A DNA stretch of 64,000 nt from Simmondsia chinensis (taxonomy: Eukaryota; Streptophyta; Magnoliopsida; Caryophyllales; Simmondsiaceae). The stretch covers positions 29,304,638-29,368,637 of the forward strand of contig JAGTTD010000010.1 of NCBI GenBank assembly GCA_018398585.1. Reading direction: 5' to 3'. The translations under genes and the position numbers were made by a program. Every line of letters starts with the position of its first letter. Position 1 is the stretch's first letter. Below, piece after piece: positions 37,080 through 47,703 of this stretch. Below the pieces are notes generated by a model. The model was given only the letters and a program-made list of their open reading frames with translations. It was not told the DNA's origin and ran no database searches.

Positions 37080-37338
37080 TCTTTCACATAATTTCTAATT
37101 TTCTAAAATATTTAATAATATCCGAATTCGACTATAAAAATTGCATAAGAAAAATATCTAATATTTACAACAGAAAGACCTTTTTCCCTTTTTGTTTTTG
37201 TTACGTTTTTGCTTCCTACAAATCCATACCCCATAATTGCTTTTTCCCTTTTTGTTTTTCTTACGTTTTTGCTTCTTACAAATCAAGTATTCCTAAATTA
37301 AAAAGTGCTCTGTTCTCTCTCCTCTCTTTCAAATTCCA

Positions 37339-38041
37339 ATGGGAAGTCCCCCTTCCCCACCCCCCACACGCCACCCCTACCAGCGCGTGCGGGCGAGTGG
37401 CCGGCCACCCAGGGGCCGGAGGTCGGGTGCCGGACGTGACAAGGTCAGGTCAGTTCGGTCGCGCGATTTTCGAGGCCATTGGGTTAGATTTGCTGAGGAC
37501 ACCCCCCTCGCCTTCAACCGGTTACCGGCGCCTGTCGTCCATTTCCGTCACCCCCTGTCTCCAAGCTCCAAGATCCAACACCCACCATCGACTTCCATTT
37601 ACCCCCACCTTCAATTTCAACCACCAAACACCAATCTCCATCTCCCTTCATTTCTCACCATTACCGCCACCTACGCCAAATCCATCTACACCATCACCTT
37701 ATCCTCTCCCCCGCCTACCTATGGCCAGCTCCACAACCACCAGGTGAAACCCCCTCGTCCCATTTTCTCTCTCCTCTTTTTTCCCATCCCCAACTGTACT
37801 ACTGCTATTATGGGGGTGTCTATTTTTGTTGATGGATTACCTGAAAGAACGACAAATTCTTAGCTTAAAGTTGTTTTTCGTGGCTTTAAGTCAATTTACG
37901 ATGCTTTTGTGCCTGCTAAGAAAAGGTTGAGATCAAGGTTGTCTTATAGTTTTGTCCGGTTTTCGGAGTACGGCGAAGTGACGCGGGCAATTACATCCAT
38001 GGATGGTACATGGGTGATGGGGGCTAAACTCAGAGTTCAAT
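37339..38041 (+). pseudogene. L1 ORF1 N-terminus with RRM domain
   Basis: The frame from ATG 37339 starts with a Pro/Arg-rich segment; a second overlapping frame suggests frameshifts. From about 37812 it enters an RRM: RNP2 IFVDGLP, then RNP1 LSYSFVRF near 37945, and the end AKLRVQ at 38038. Stops at 37861 (TAG) and 38039 (TGA) sit where Trp would fit. An RRM is usual in plant L1 ORF1 and binds element RNA. Confidence 0.75.
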
Positions 38042-38208
38042 GAGCTAACCCAATCAGAAGACCAATTACTACTACTGTGCGAAACCAGCCTCAAACTAGG
38101 GTTCCCCGTTAATTCAGGAACGTGGAAGATATTCAAGATTAGGGGAGGGCTGAGGAGTCTGCATCTGTTAACATTCCGAAGATTGTAGTATCAAATACCA
38201 ATAAGTGT

Positions 38209-38769
38209 GTGGAGGCTTGGCTTGAGTGGGCTCTAATTGCGCATACGGCTGAGGAGGCTAGCCTTGATGATATTCTCACATTTATCACCGAAAACAATCT
38301 CTTCGGGCTAACCCATAAAGGGTTAAGCTCTTCCTCCTTTATCCTGGTATGTGATTCTGTGGACACCTTTGAGTCCTATAGTGGGCCTCGCCTTGAGATT
38401 CTATTGAGGAAATTCAAAGAGGTTTATAAGTACAACGGCGAGACCCTTGGGTTTGTTGAGAGAAAGGTGTGGATTGAGGTTTATGGATTGCTTCTTCAAT
38501 GTTGGTCTAAGGATTGCTTCACTGATATCCCAAAATTGTGGGGAAATTTCATCAGAATGGATGGAAGGACGTCCGCTATGAGGTGTGTCGATGTTGCTGG
38601 GATCCTTATTGACACTTGCTCCACTACATACATTCACCAGACAGTCCAAGTTCAATCTATTGGGGGATCACGTTTAGTTCTTATCAAGGAGGGTAATTCT
38701 GAGGTAATTCTCGACTATTCATCCAAAGTTGTTGCTTTAGCGGCTTTGGCAAGATTGGCTAGGGAGTAG
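38209..38769 (+). pseudogene. L1 ORF1 central domain
   Basis: A 186-codon open frame contains ERKVWIEVYGLLLQCWSKDC ... IPKLWGNFI, the signature of the conserved domain in plant L1 ORF1 and gag-like proteins. The preceding half is Ser/Leu-rich and of unknown role. It ends with TAG at 38767. Confidence 0.75.
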
Positions 38770-38781
38770 GCCTCATTTGCG

Positions 38782-39640
38782 ATGCAGATCAATCGAGATA
38801 GTCATGACACAATAGTGACACGGCAATACTCGCTGGCAGAATCTCCCCCTGTTCAAATGATGGATGCTGTTGAGCTTAATATAGCCCCTCCTAGGGGCAG
38901 GAATGAGGGTATGTGGATCTTAGAGCGTTCGTTGGGGCAGATCTCTATCCATTGCAATGGTCAATACTCTTGGAGGTCGGCTTTGGAGTGCTTCTTTCCG
39001 CATTTGTCAATTCTCCCTCCCGTTGTGCATCCTTTATCCTATTCCCATGCCAGGATGTCTGAGAAAACCATCATCCTCCTCTTCCCCTCCCGTGGGTCGA
39101 GGAGGATAACTTTGATGCTTTACAGCTTAAGGCTCAGATATCGCTTGATGAGAGTGAAGTTCGAGGAAACACTAGCAATAATGACTCTTCAGACTCTGGC
39201 CCCGATTTCCCACCAGGCTTCGAGCCCCCGAACTTTCTTAGAGACCGTCATATTGAGGATAGTACACCTGAGAACTACCACGTGCCAGTGTCGTTTGGGG
39301 AGGGAATTAGCTCAACTCGGAGGAAAAAGGGAAAATTGCAGATGACAAAACAGGGGAGGCAAGCCCTAAAGCGTAAGGAGAAAGAGAAGGAGAAGCAGGA
39401 GCTTCAAGAATTCCTAAAGGACATGTCGCTCGAAAGTCATTCACAGAAGTGGACAGAGAACACTAGAAAGAAAGAAGAAGAAAAAAGAAGAAGAAGAAGA
39501 AGAAGAATTTGGTGAATCGGGGCAACCATGTCTTTGATGCGGATCAAGTAGAGGAAACAGTCCAAGTTATTGAGATGGGAAAAAGATTAGGCTTGGGTTT
39601 TGCGGGTGTTGATCCGGCTTCAGTGAGTGCTATTCTACAT
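38782..39640 (+). pseudogene. L1 ORF1 C-terminal region
   Basis: The frames 38782-39345 and 39282-39515 overlap, implying a frameshift near 39200-39300. The true path includes PPGFEPPNF near 39220, then KRKEKEKEKQELQEFL and an Arg-rich run encoded by an aag/aga microsatellite (39470-39510), then MGKRLGLGFAGVDPASV and a stop at about 39641. It matches the ORF1 end at 17382-17762. Confidence 0.65.
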
Positions 39641-39967
39641 TGAAGGCTGTGATGGGCTTTTGTGGATTCTAGGTGCCTTACGTTCAGTTTTCGGTTGTGT
39701 GTCTCCTAGTTTCGAGCAAGTTCCTGTGCTTCGGTTTGCTCTCTGTTCTTGCTTTTTTGGTTAGGTTTTCTTGTTTTCGTTGTTTTTGTGTGCTCGGGGT
39801 TGTGGTGCGTTTGTTTTCCCTGTTTTTGTTGTTCTGTCTGTTCTTTTGGTTGTCTCTTGTTTCCGCCGCTCTTGTTTGAGTGGCTTCAGGTCTCGCTTTG
39901 TCGAGTGGCTTGCTTGTTCTGCTATTTTGTTGCTAATTATCGAAAAAAAAGTATTCTTAAATTAAAA

Positions 39968-40021
39968 GTCCATACCCCATAATTGCTTTTTGTGTTAATT
40001 TCTCCTGTCACTTGCATAACT
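39968..40021 (+). repeat. Copy B middle piece between two LINEs
   Basis: gtccataccccataattgct and following bases match copy A at about 1650-1760, minus a ~50-bp stretch. Confidence 0.75.
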
Positions 40022-40224
40022 CTTTTTTTTTGGATAATTGGACTTTCATTAATCACAAGAGATTGTACATATACCCAAAAAAATAGATGGACAAAATCAA
40101 AACAATAAAAAGCTATCCATCCTATACAAAATGTGGATATGCATGTACATAAAAAGAAAGAGGACCACCAACTATATACAACAATTATCATCTAGTAATT
40201 GTAGTGAAGCTATTGTAGCCAAGC

Positions 40225-40971
40225 AATCAAGGGGGAGCTTCTTAAAACAGTATTCTTGGCAAGGGAGTCAGCTAACTGATTTGCTTCTCTCTTCTGGTGT
40301 ATGATGGAAACCTAAGAAAATTCTTTCCGAAGCAATTGAATTCTATTGATAGAGAAGTTCATCTTCCAAGGATATGAATCTAAGTTGTTCGCCCATGAAA
40401 CTGCATTTCTTGAGTCAGATTCGATTATCAGTCTGTTGCTCTTGATGTTGTCATATTGCCAAGAGTATTCAAGGGCTAATCTTATGGCTTCTATCTCAGC
40501 AAAGTTCTAATCTTTGGTCCCAATTGGAACCGAGAACACACAAAGAATGTTACTTTGCCAATCTCTAAGGACACCACCAACACCTGCATCTCCTGGCTTC
40601 CCTGTTGACGATCCATCCACATTCCATTTCAGAGATCCAATTCCAGGAGGAGACCAAATAATTTCAGATCTTGAGCTTTTCGGTTTGTTCCATTTAGATA
40701 CCGTATCAATATCTGATATGATTTGTTGAATAGAGTAGGGAAGATCTTCATTTACTGCCTTAATCCATGTAGCTGCAAAAAAAGTGATGTACCAGCACTT
40801 CCCTATGAAACAACCAGTTTGCACTCCTTGCCATTGCTCATACCACAATTTAATTGAAGATGAAGTCACCATTCTTTGCTTCCACCAATCAACCAAGGCA
40901 CACCACACCTTCCAGGCAATTTGGCAAGTGATGAAGAGGTGATCTGGTGTTTCAACTTCCTGATTGCACAT
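40225..40971 (-). pseudogene. L1 ORF2: zf-RVT end and RNase H
   Basis: The minus frame 40971-40507 reads CNQEVETPDHLFITCQIAWKVW (zf-RVT Cys/His motif) and WNVDGSSTGKPGDAGVGGVL, the start of an RNase H with its catalytic Asp. After a TAG at 40507, the frame continues with ESDSRNAVSW and EANQLADSLAKN to about 40225. RNase H is a known extra domain of plant L1 ORF2. Confidence 0.8.
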
Positions 40972-40982
40972 GATGCAGATGC

Positions 40983-42120
40983 TCAGCTACTCATCAATAA
41001 TACCAAGCCTAGCAAGCCTAGATCTTGTATTGACCTTGTTAAGTAGAGCCAGCCATGTGAAGAGTTCGACTTTTGGAGGGGGCAAAAGCCTTTGATTATA
41101 TGTATTTGATCAGTCTCCTGCCTGTGCCACATATTTCTGCAGAAAGATCTGACCGAGAACCTCCCTCTTGCATCAAACCTCCAGCAACATGAGTCAGATT
41201 TATCAGGGCAAAGGAAAACAAGACCTAGCAGTTGGAGTAGTGAGTCCCTCATTGAGACTTCAAACAAAAACAAACGCCTTCTCCAAATGAAATTCCAATG
41301 CTAGCATGGGCCATCCCAGCACCCCATTTCACCAATGCATTTTCCTCTTTGATCTGAAACACGATAAAGTTTAGGGAACCTATCCTTTAGCGGCATGTCA
41401 TCAAACCAAGTATCCTCCCAAAAGGATGTTTTTAACCCATTTCCTATAATGAATGCCCATCCTTCCCTGATGCACTCTTCAATCTGTTGGGATCCATGAT
41501 GGAAGTTGAGAATATCAAACCATAGTGAAGGAGCAGCAGCTTTGTAGTTTCCAATTGCAACAACGTTAGTAGGTGTTCTATGAATGCTTAACACAATTCT
41601 TTTCCAAAAGGCTTGACAGTCATCAGAAAATCTCCACCACCATTTGAACAACAAGCCTGCATTCTTCATTGTGATATCCCCAACACCTAGGCCCCCTAAT
41701 TCCTTTGGCCTCTGAACAATTTCCCACTTAATGAGGGGCATCGATTTCTGATCTGTTTTTCCTTGTCAGAGGAAGTCTCTTTGCAATTTGTTGATTTTCT
41801 TTGCAACCATCTTAGGCATTTTGAATAAGGACAGGTAGTATGCTGGTAGGTTTTGTAACACCGATTTGATAAGCATCAACCTACCAGCTCTTGAAAGTAT
41901 CTTCGCTTTCCATCCAACTAGCCTTTCCTGTATTTTGTCGATGATAGGATCCCAAGTCTTGATTCTTTTGCTGTTTGCTCCTAGTGGTAAGCCAAGGTAC
42001 ATGATTGGGAGGTTACCTTTTGAGCATTGGAAGGTTTGTGCAGCTCTTAGCTCCATTGGTACACTTTTGTTGAGTGCAATCAGAACTGATTTCTACGTGT
42101 TGATGGATAAGCCAGACATG
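40983..42120 (-). pseudogene. L1 ORF2: reverse transcriptase C-terminal part
   Basis: The minus frames 42056-41766, 41741-41301 and 41273-40983 are consecutive. They read GNLPIMYLGLPLGANSKR, GWKAKILSRAGRLMLIKSVL, then KWEIVQRPKELGGLGVGDI and FWEDTWFDDMPLKDRFPKLY. These are standard landmarks between the RT palm and the zf-RVT region of plant L1. The catalytic FADD region lies beyond the 5' truncation. Stops and small indels separate the pieces. Confidence 0.8.
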
Positions 42121-42370
42121 ATGATTTTAGTTTTGTAACATAAGCTTAAAATTTGTTCAAAGCATTTATGCAATGTATAGAAACAATATTTAATTGTCCC
42201 TAAAATCAATTTTTTAAGTAAATATTATTTACAAATACGTAAAAATAATATAATAGTTAATATTGATTAAAGATTTACTACCAATTTAGAGGACATAAAA
42301 GGCATCACCAAAACCATATTAATTTTTTTAAAACTTAATGATAACTATATTTTTCATTAAAATATCCAAC

Positions 42371-42863
42371 AAGCTGTGTGGACCATATGTTTTTTTAACC
42401 GCCGCTCAGCTCCATTTAGCACTATCTTTTAGTAAGGTTTACGTTGGTAAGTTCATCTCAAATCCCTAAAACAATAACACTAATCTAAATGTACCTAGCC
42501 CACCATGCCGTGTCACCAACCTAAGACCTAAGCTTACAAGGGCTTGACTGTCAAAATCTTGTATTAATGGCTCTCACTTACTTCGTTGAAGGAGATAGGG
42601 ACAAAAACTATGGCAAAAGGGTTTTCCTTCTCATACGTCGTTGTTGAGAATTTGTTGCATTTGCTTGGAAGTAAGCAAAGCTATAATGACGCCTACTTCT
42701 AGGAAAAGGAAAAGTAAAAGCACAATTGTGCTAGAGAGAAAAACTAAATAGTTTTGTATGTTGATGCTGGAACTCTTTGATAAGCCTCAAGGATCCTTTA
42801 TTTATAGCTTAAAGAATTAACCGTGCGTCCTTGCTTAGTTCCAATTCTCATCCATGTTCCGCT
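42371..42863. other. Intergenic, no supported gene
   Basis: No ORF of note. GTTCCGCT at 42856-42863 is the left copy of the target duplication described for the next element. Confidence 0.5.
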
Positions 42864-43150
42864 AGGGGTGGTTATGGTTCGGTTTATCATATCGAAAAAT
42901 ATTTTGGTTCGGTTAATCGTAATCAAAAACAAAAACATCTCTAATTGTTGCCATAACAAAAAAGACCGGTTAATTGACTTCCGGTAAATCGGTTATGCGG
43001 TTCGGTTATGCCGATTAGCCAATTACCAAAAAAAAGTAATACAATACTTCTTTCATATTATATGATCTATCTCCTTACTAGTTTACAAATGTCCAAAAAT
43101 GCATTAAATGAGAATATATTTAATAAAATTATGAGCACATAATTAAATTC

Positions 43151-43173
43151 AAAAAAAAAAAAAAAAAAAAAAA
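43151..43173. repeat. Poly(A) tract
   Basis: About 23 A in a row. It could mark a retrotransposed end, but the next unit starts ~100 bp away. Confidence 0.9.
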
Positions 43174-43274
43174 CCGTGTGATATCCCATGTTAACTGTAA
43201 CACCCCAAGATAATAGAGCAAATATAGTTAAATCAAAAGATGCTACATTTACCATCATGAATTCCCTCATCATA

Positions 43275-43393
43275 GGGTTCATTTACCCGGCACTAATGTA
43301 CCGGTTCCTATTAGAACTCCAAAGTTAAACGTGCTTGGGGGAGAGCAATACCAGGATGGGTGGCCTCTTGGGAAGTCCTCGTGTAGCCGACCC
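43275..43393 (+). pseudogene. 5S rRNA-derived sequence, full length
   Basis: 119 bp, the same length as plant 5S rRNA, with about 20-25 substitutions by eye. Both internal promoter regions remain recognisable. A single copy outside a tandem 5S array joined to a LINE tail argues for a mobile derivative rather than a working gene. Confidence 0.75.
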
Positions 43394-43680
43394 TATAACG
43401 TTGGGGGTCCTCGAAAGCTACCTCTTGGCAAGGTTACACTCTGAAGGGTTAAGGCTGTGTAATCCCCCCCGCCCCCCCGGACCTCGCTTAGGTGGAAGCC
43501 CTTGAGGTACTGAGTCTGTTATTAGGTGGAAGCCCTATAAGATTGGGGGTCCTCGGAAACTGCCTCTTGGCAGGGTTACACTCTGAAGGGTTAAGGCTAC
43601 GTAATCCCCTCGCCCCCCTCAAAGGCCCTGCTTAGGTGGAAGCCCTTGAGGTACTGAGTTTGTTATTATTGTTGTATTGT
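43275..43680 (+). mobile_element. 5S-rRNA-headed SINE-like element with doubled RTE tail
   Basis: Positions 43275-43393 (119 bp) align end to end with plant 5S rRNA: cactaatgtaccgg, agaactccaaagttaaacgt (A box region), then aggatgggtggcctc and ggaagtcctcgtgt (C box region). Directly after it come two tandem copies (about 43394-43525 and 43526-43680) of the tail seen in the RTE elements of this window, ending in ttgttattattgttgta. A pol III promoter head joined to a LINE tail is the layout of a 5S-derived SINE. It is diverged from functional 5S. Confidence 0.7.
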
Positions 43681-44106
43681 CAAAATTTTCGTAGAAGTTT
43701 CCATGAAATATAATAGGTCAAATCCCAATTAACATTGATATTGAGGATTAAAGCTAGTGGTATGAAAAGTCGAATTACAATCTATCAAAGGGTCCATAAT
43801 ACCGTGCTATGAATTTATTTAATATATAAGTCTGCAAAACTAAAATAATGCTCGAAATAGGATGCCGCTCCGCCTTCCTCATCCCTTTGGTATTGCCACA
43901 AGCTATTAATCTAGAAAGTGGAGAAAAATGGGTGAACGAACAAAAAGCTCAGCAAGTACACCACATACTCTATCCGGAGCAGGCATATTATTTAAAACAA
44001 GGAAAAAAAAAGAAGAAATCTAATGTGAACAAGGAAATCCAATATATCCTCAATAGTTATATACAAAGAGAAATAAAACATCACTTATATTATAATTTAT
44101 TCCACA

Positions 44107-45127
44107 CGGTGGCGGATCTAGGGTTTTTGTTGAGGTGGGCTTAGTTACAAAATATCTTTATTGCGATACAGATAAGTAATATATACAAATTAAATGTGTT
44201 TTATTTCTATCCAGGTTCATTGAAACTTAATTGAATAAATTGACCGGAAAAATTTATATGGCCGATGATTGAGAGTATATATAATTACTTTCTTCAAAAG
44301 TATAGTAATTTTTTCTAAAAAATGCTGGTACGACATCTGATGTTTTGCAATACCTAAGTATCTTTTGGTGAATTTAAAGCAAATGAAAGGACGATTTTTG
44401 TCAAAAATGAGTATGTGAAGCATATAAGTTGTCTGAATCATACATTATGTTGACGTTTTCGTAAAAATATTTCACATGATTTCAACAGAAAAATTACCAA
44501 ATTATAAGGATACTTAGATGATACATTTCAAAGCTTAGGTTTTGCTTGACATTTGTATTTGAAGTCATCTTTGGGTCTCTTCAGCATTTGAGCTAAGATT
44601 ATGTCAGGTTTAAGATGGGTCAAGTCAACCCATTTAGGGTTGAGTCATTTAAGTTAGGTCATTTTGAGTTTCGAGCCAACTTTAGATTATGTTGGATCTA
44701 GGTCTCAAGAGGGTTTTTGGTTAGCGCAATTAGGATAACATAACTTTAAATTATTTTTTTTTGGTCAGCCATATAACTTTTACTTAAAACTCAATCGAAG
44801 TGGATATTGTAATTATAATTCCAATTCCGACAGGAGAACCAAATAACAAATTGGAATTGCAGAGCTTATTTTCATTTTCAGCATTAATTGCAAGTTCCAA
44901 GCATCAAATAGGATCTTAGGGTAAACATTGTGATACCTAAATAATAAATATCTAAAATTTAAATTACCTAAAATAATGAACTTTTAAAATTACAACTAAT
45001 TGCACCTTTATATATTGAAATTTTAAGGATGGGCTTTAAACCCACTTTTGCATATAATACAACTCTTTCTTTACATGAAAATATATATTTAGAAGCCCAC
45101 CCTGACAGCACCTTAAATCCGCCACTG
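44107..45127. mobile_element. hAT-type MITE, 1,021 bp, with 8-bp target duplication
   Basis: The left end CGGTGGCGGATCTAGGG and the right end (reverse complement CAGTGGCGGATTTAAGG) form inverted repeats that extend to aggtgggctt / aagcccaccc about 35 bp in. The flanks ATTCCACA (44099-44106) and ATTTCACA (45128-45135) match at 7 of 8 bases. There is no ORF for a transposase. Confidence 0.7.
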
Positions 45128-45672
45128 ATTTCACATAAGTTCCTCGGTTTAGCTCACAAATCAATTGAAGACTACAATCACTATTATATCCCATGATAGG
45201 GCCACAGATCGATTTTGGCCACACATGCTCTTTTAGGTCACATTCTATAGTTGATAGACCCCTTGAGGTCGACATAGTATCTGTGAGCTCTTTTCGTATG
45301 AACCTTTCAATTTAGATTACAAGTTTTCAATAATTCCATCCACAATATCATAAGTACAAATTCTTCTGAAAATCACATATTCTATCATCGAATCAATGAA
45401 CAAATCAATATATTATCAAATCGTAATAGTAATCATATAATCCAACAAATACATAAGCCCAACCCTACTTTAATAAAATAATAAATTGCTCAATTATAAG
45501 TCTTATACATCGTCATATAAAACAATTTTCATATTTCGTAAACAAGTAGGGAAGTGGTATACTTACCTTTAATATCCTTTAATTCAATATCCAAATTTCT
45601 ATTACGTATCTAGCTTCGAAAATCTATCAAGAGAGAGGAATCGATAGTGATGATTGGTGCGCAGAGAGAAAG

Positions 45673-45690
45673 AAAGAGAGAGAGAGAGAC
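45673..45690. repeat. (AG)n microsatellite
   Basis: agagagagagagag after aagaaagagag. Confidence 0.85.
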
Positions 45691-46125
45691 TGTTGGAAGG
45701 GGGAAAGACATGAGAAATTAGGGTTAAAATATATATTTATATATCTATTATTGCTAATAGACCATTTCAACAATTAGGCCATTATTTTATTAATTGTATT
45801 ATAATATCTAGCACAATTTAATTAGATAGGGTATTATATTAACCCACATGTGAGTTTTGGAAAAAAAAGATAACATTGATCATGTATTATAAATTAGTTT
45901 TCATAACATTTTCTTTGCTTTAAGAGAATAATTAGAAATATTGAGTAAAAAATTAAATATTTTATGGAATAGTTTACTTGTATGCTACAAAAGCAATCGA
46001 GGGGTCAAGATGAAGTGCTAATCTTTCTCAGCTGGTGCGCAGGTACCAAATGAAAGATGTCACTATTAAAAAGCTAACCGATACTTTAGTGGAAAATACA
46101 ATATTGTGAACATATAACATATACA

Positions 46126-46160
<35 letters not shown>
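46126..46160. repeat. (TA)n microsatellite
   Basis: About 16 TA units near the right end of the hAT-like block. Confidence 0.95.
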
Positions 46161-46165
<5 letters not shown>

Positions 46166-46313
46166 TTGGTATTAGTTAACCGAAATAGACAAAATCACTA
46201 ACCATTACCGTCTTGAAATACCGATGTTTGATTAACTGAACCGGAAACTCAGCATAGTTAACGGCATTTTCGGTTCAGTTACGGTTTTTTTTTGAACTCT
46301 TCTACGTTCCGCT

Positions 46314-47603
46314 TCAATGCTCATATGATCTGCTTGAGTTGATTTTTAGCATTTTAAACACATGCTCGAAGTCAAAATTCATTCTTCCACATTCACCTAA
46401 TTCTCTACAGTCATCCTTGTGGCCTAAGCTTCACTTGAGCGCATATGATAACTCCCTCGAGTCAAAATGCTACCTTTCTTGCGGTGTTCTTGGTAACCAG
46501 CTAGAGCTCGAACTTGATCACCTAATAACTGCTTCGAGCAACTATTTTTAGGTATCAAATAATAATGCTTCATTAATTAAAATGAGGTCATTCCCACGCC
46601 TTATATTTTCCGAGAACCTCAATAATTTTCTGCATGACAGACGTGTCTCATTGAACCATATGACGTCTTTTTAGTCCCTCAAATTTGCTGGGTAAACTTA
46701 TGTCCACCCTAGTTCTCAACTCTTGACGTTCTAGGTAAGGAGTACAGGGAGTTCTCGATACTACTTTGCCCCAACTGCCGCTTAAGCTGAGTTTATAACT
46801 TTACTTTTTCACATATAATATAAATGAAAATACAAAAGGATCAAGAGTAATTGGAGCATTAATCTAATCCACACAAAAATTGGAGCTGAACTCACAAATT
46901 CACTAAAAAGCCAAAACGTATAACAAGTGATTGGTTATAGTCAATCACGTACTGTTCAAACTTAACTGATCTGCAAGTCAAGGAAAATTCTTAAGTAAGT
47001 TTGTTAATTTCATGACAACCAAAAAGACAAGCTAGCGAAACAGCTATATCCCGAAATCAACTATTCTAAAAATTTAACAGAGGACGGACAAGTAACCAGT
47101 AACCAAACATAGAAAAGGATTCAACAGAAGGGTATCATAAAAGTAGATCGGAGTACACAATACATTATTAACAAATAGAATCAATCATAGATAGAAGTTA
47201 TTAAGAGTTGCAGATCGGGAAACGAATGCTGAAACATAGCAATAATCCCAGATGGAAGAAAGTTCCAGCCAACCTTATGAATTCCGATCACGGACGGCAT
47301 TGTTCATCATCTGTACGATAGCATGGAATTAATCGGTTATCCGTTATCCTGCAAATTGATGAGTGTTATTTTGTTATCAAGGATGTAATAGAGCAGACAT
47401 ATTGTCACGTCTACTGCTATGAAGCAAAGAGATATTGGCCCGTCTATCTGCAGACATGAGAGGTGAGGTTTATCTGAAAAGGAACCTCTTTCGGTGAAAG
47501 TGGTTCACCTAGTACTTGTGACAATCCAAATCATAAAACCATTCATGAACGTCAGGGCGTTTTAATGAAAGTCGCAGAAGGTCCTGACATTTTTGGGATT
47601 TGA
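46314..47603. other. Intergenic, no supported gene
   Basis: No frame, RNA gene or element end was recognised. Confidence 0.5.
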
Positions 47604-47663
47604 ACAACAACAATAACAACCGACCCAGTGCCTCAAGGGCTCCTGCTTGTGGCAGGGTCCCTG

Positions 47664-47703
<40 letters not shown>

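Larger units (their letters stand above)
37304..39948 (+). mobile_element. ORF1-only L1-type LINE with 19-bp target duplication
   Basis: The target duplication is aagtattcctaaattaaaa at 37285-37303 and aagtattcttaaattaaaa at 39949-39967 (one mismatch), confirmed by the uninterrupted copy A. The 2,645-bp element has a 5' leader, a complete but broken ORF1 (RRM, ORF1 core, Lys/Arg-rich end), a ~280-bp T/G-rich 3' UTR and aattatcgaaaaaaaa. There is no ORF2. The layout matches 16805-17835. Confidence 0.85.
40022..42124 (-). mobile_element. 5'-truncated L1 LINE with RT C-terminus, zf-RVT and RNase H
   Basis: The T run at 40022-40030 is the A-tail on the minus strand. It is followed by ggataattgga, the 3' end shared with the ORF1-only LINEs. 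Upstream on the minus strand come RNase H (40507-40230), the zf-RVT region and the last third of the reverse transcriptase (to 42124). Truncation falls inside the RT. No clear target duplication was seen, but copy A defines both insertion borders. Confidence 0.85.
37174..42370 (+). repeat. Unclassified repeat, copy B, split by two LINEs
   Basis: The pieces 37174-37303, 39968-40020 and 42125-42370 line up in order with copy A (1570-2005). The first piece carries an extra internal duplication of the tttttccctttttgttttt block. Similarity stops at 2005/42370 in both copies, marking a true right end of the repeat. Confidence 0.8.
42864..46305. mobile_element. hAT-like non-autonomous block with 8-bp target duplication
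   Basis: A perfect 8-bp direct repeat GTTCCGCT (42856-42863 and 46306-46313) flanks a 3.44-kb block. Its ends carry inverted, ggttcggtt-type motifs (42871-43020 on the plus strand; 46145-46290 mostly on the minus strand). An 8-bp duplication and an aggggtgg start are typical of hAT transposons. The extreme right end (..gaactcttctac) matches the left only weakly, and no transposase is present. Other insertions (5S-headed unit, MITE) fill the interior. Confidence 0.5.

Noticed and set aside
39673..39982. Hydrophobic ORFs resembling membrane proteins
   Set aside because: Same L1 3' UTR T/G bias; not conserved as a frame with the other copy.
43196..43393. Cassandra-type TRIM (LTR retrotransposon with 5S in its LTR), suggested by TGTAACACCCC at 43196 and the 5S match
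   Set aside because: The 5S part matches true 5S better than the Cassandra form at its beginning. The sequence after it is an RTE tail rather than an LTR end, and no second LTR or primer site was seen. Kept as an alternative only.
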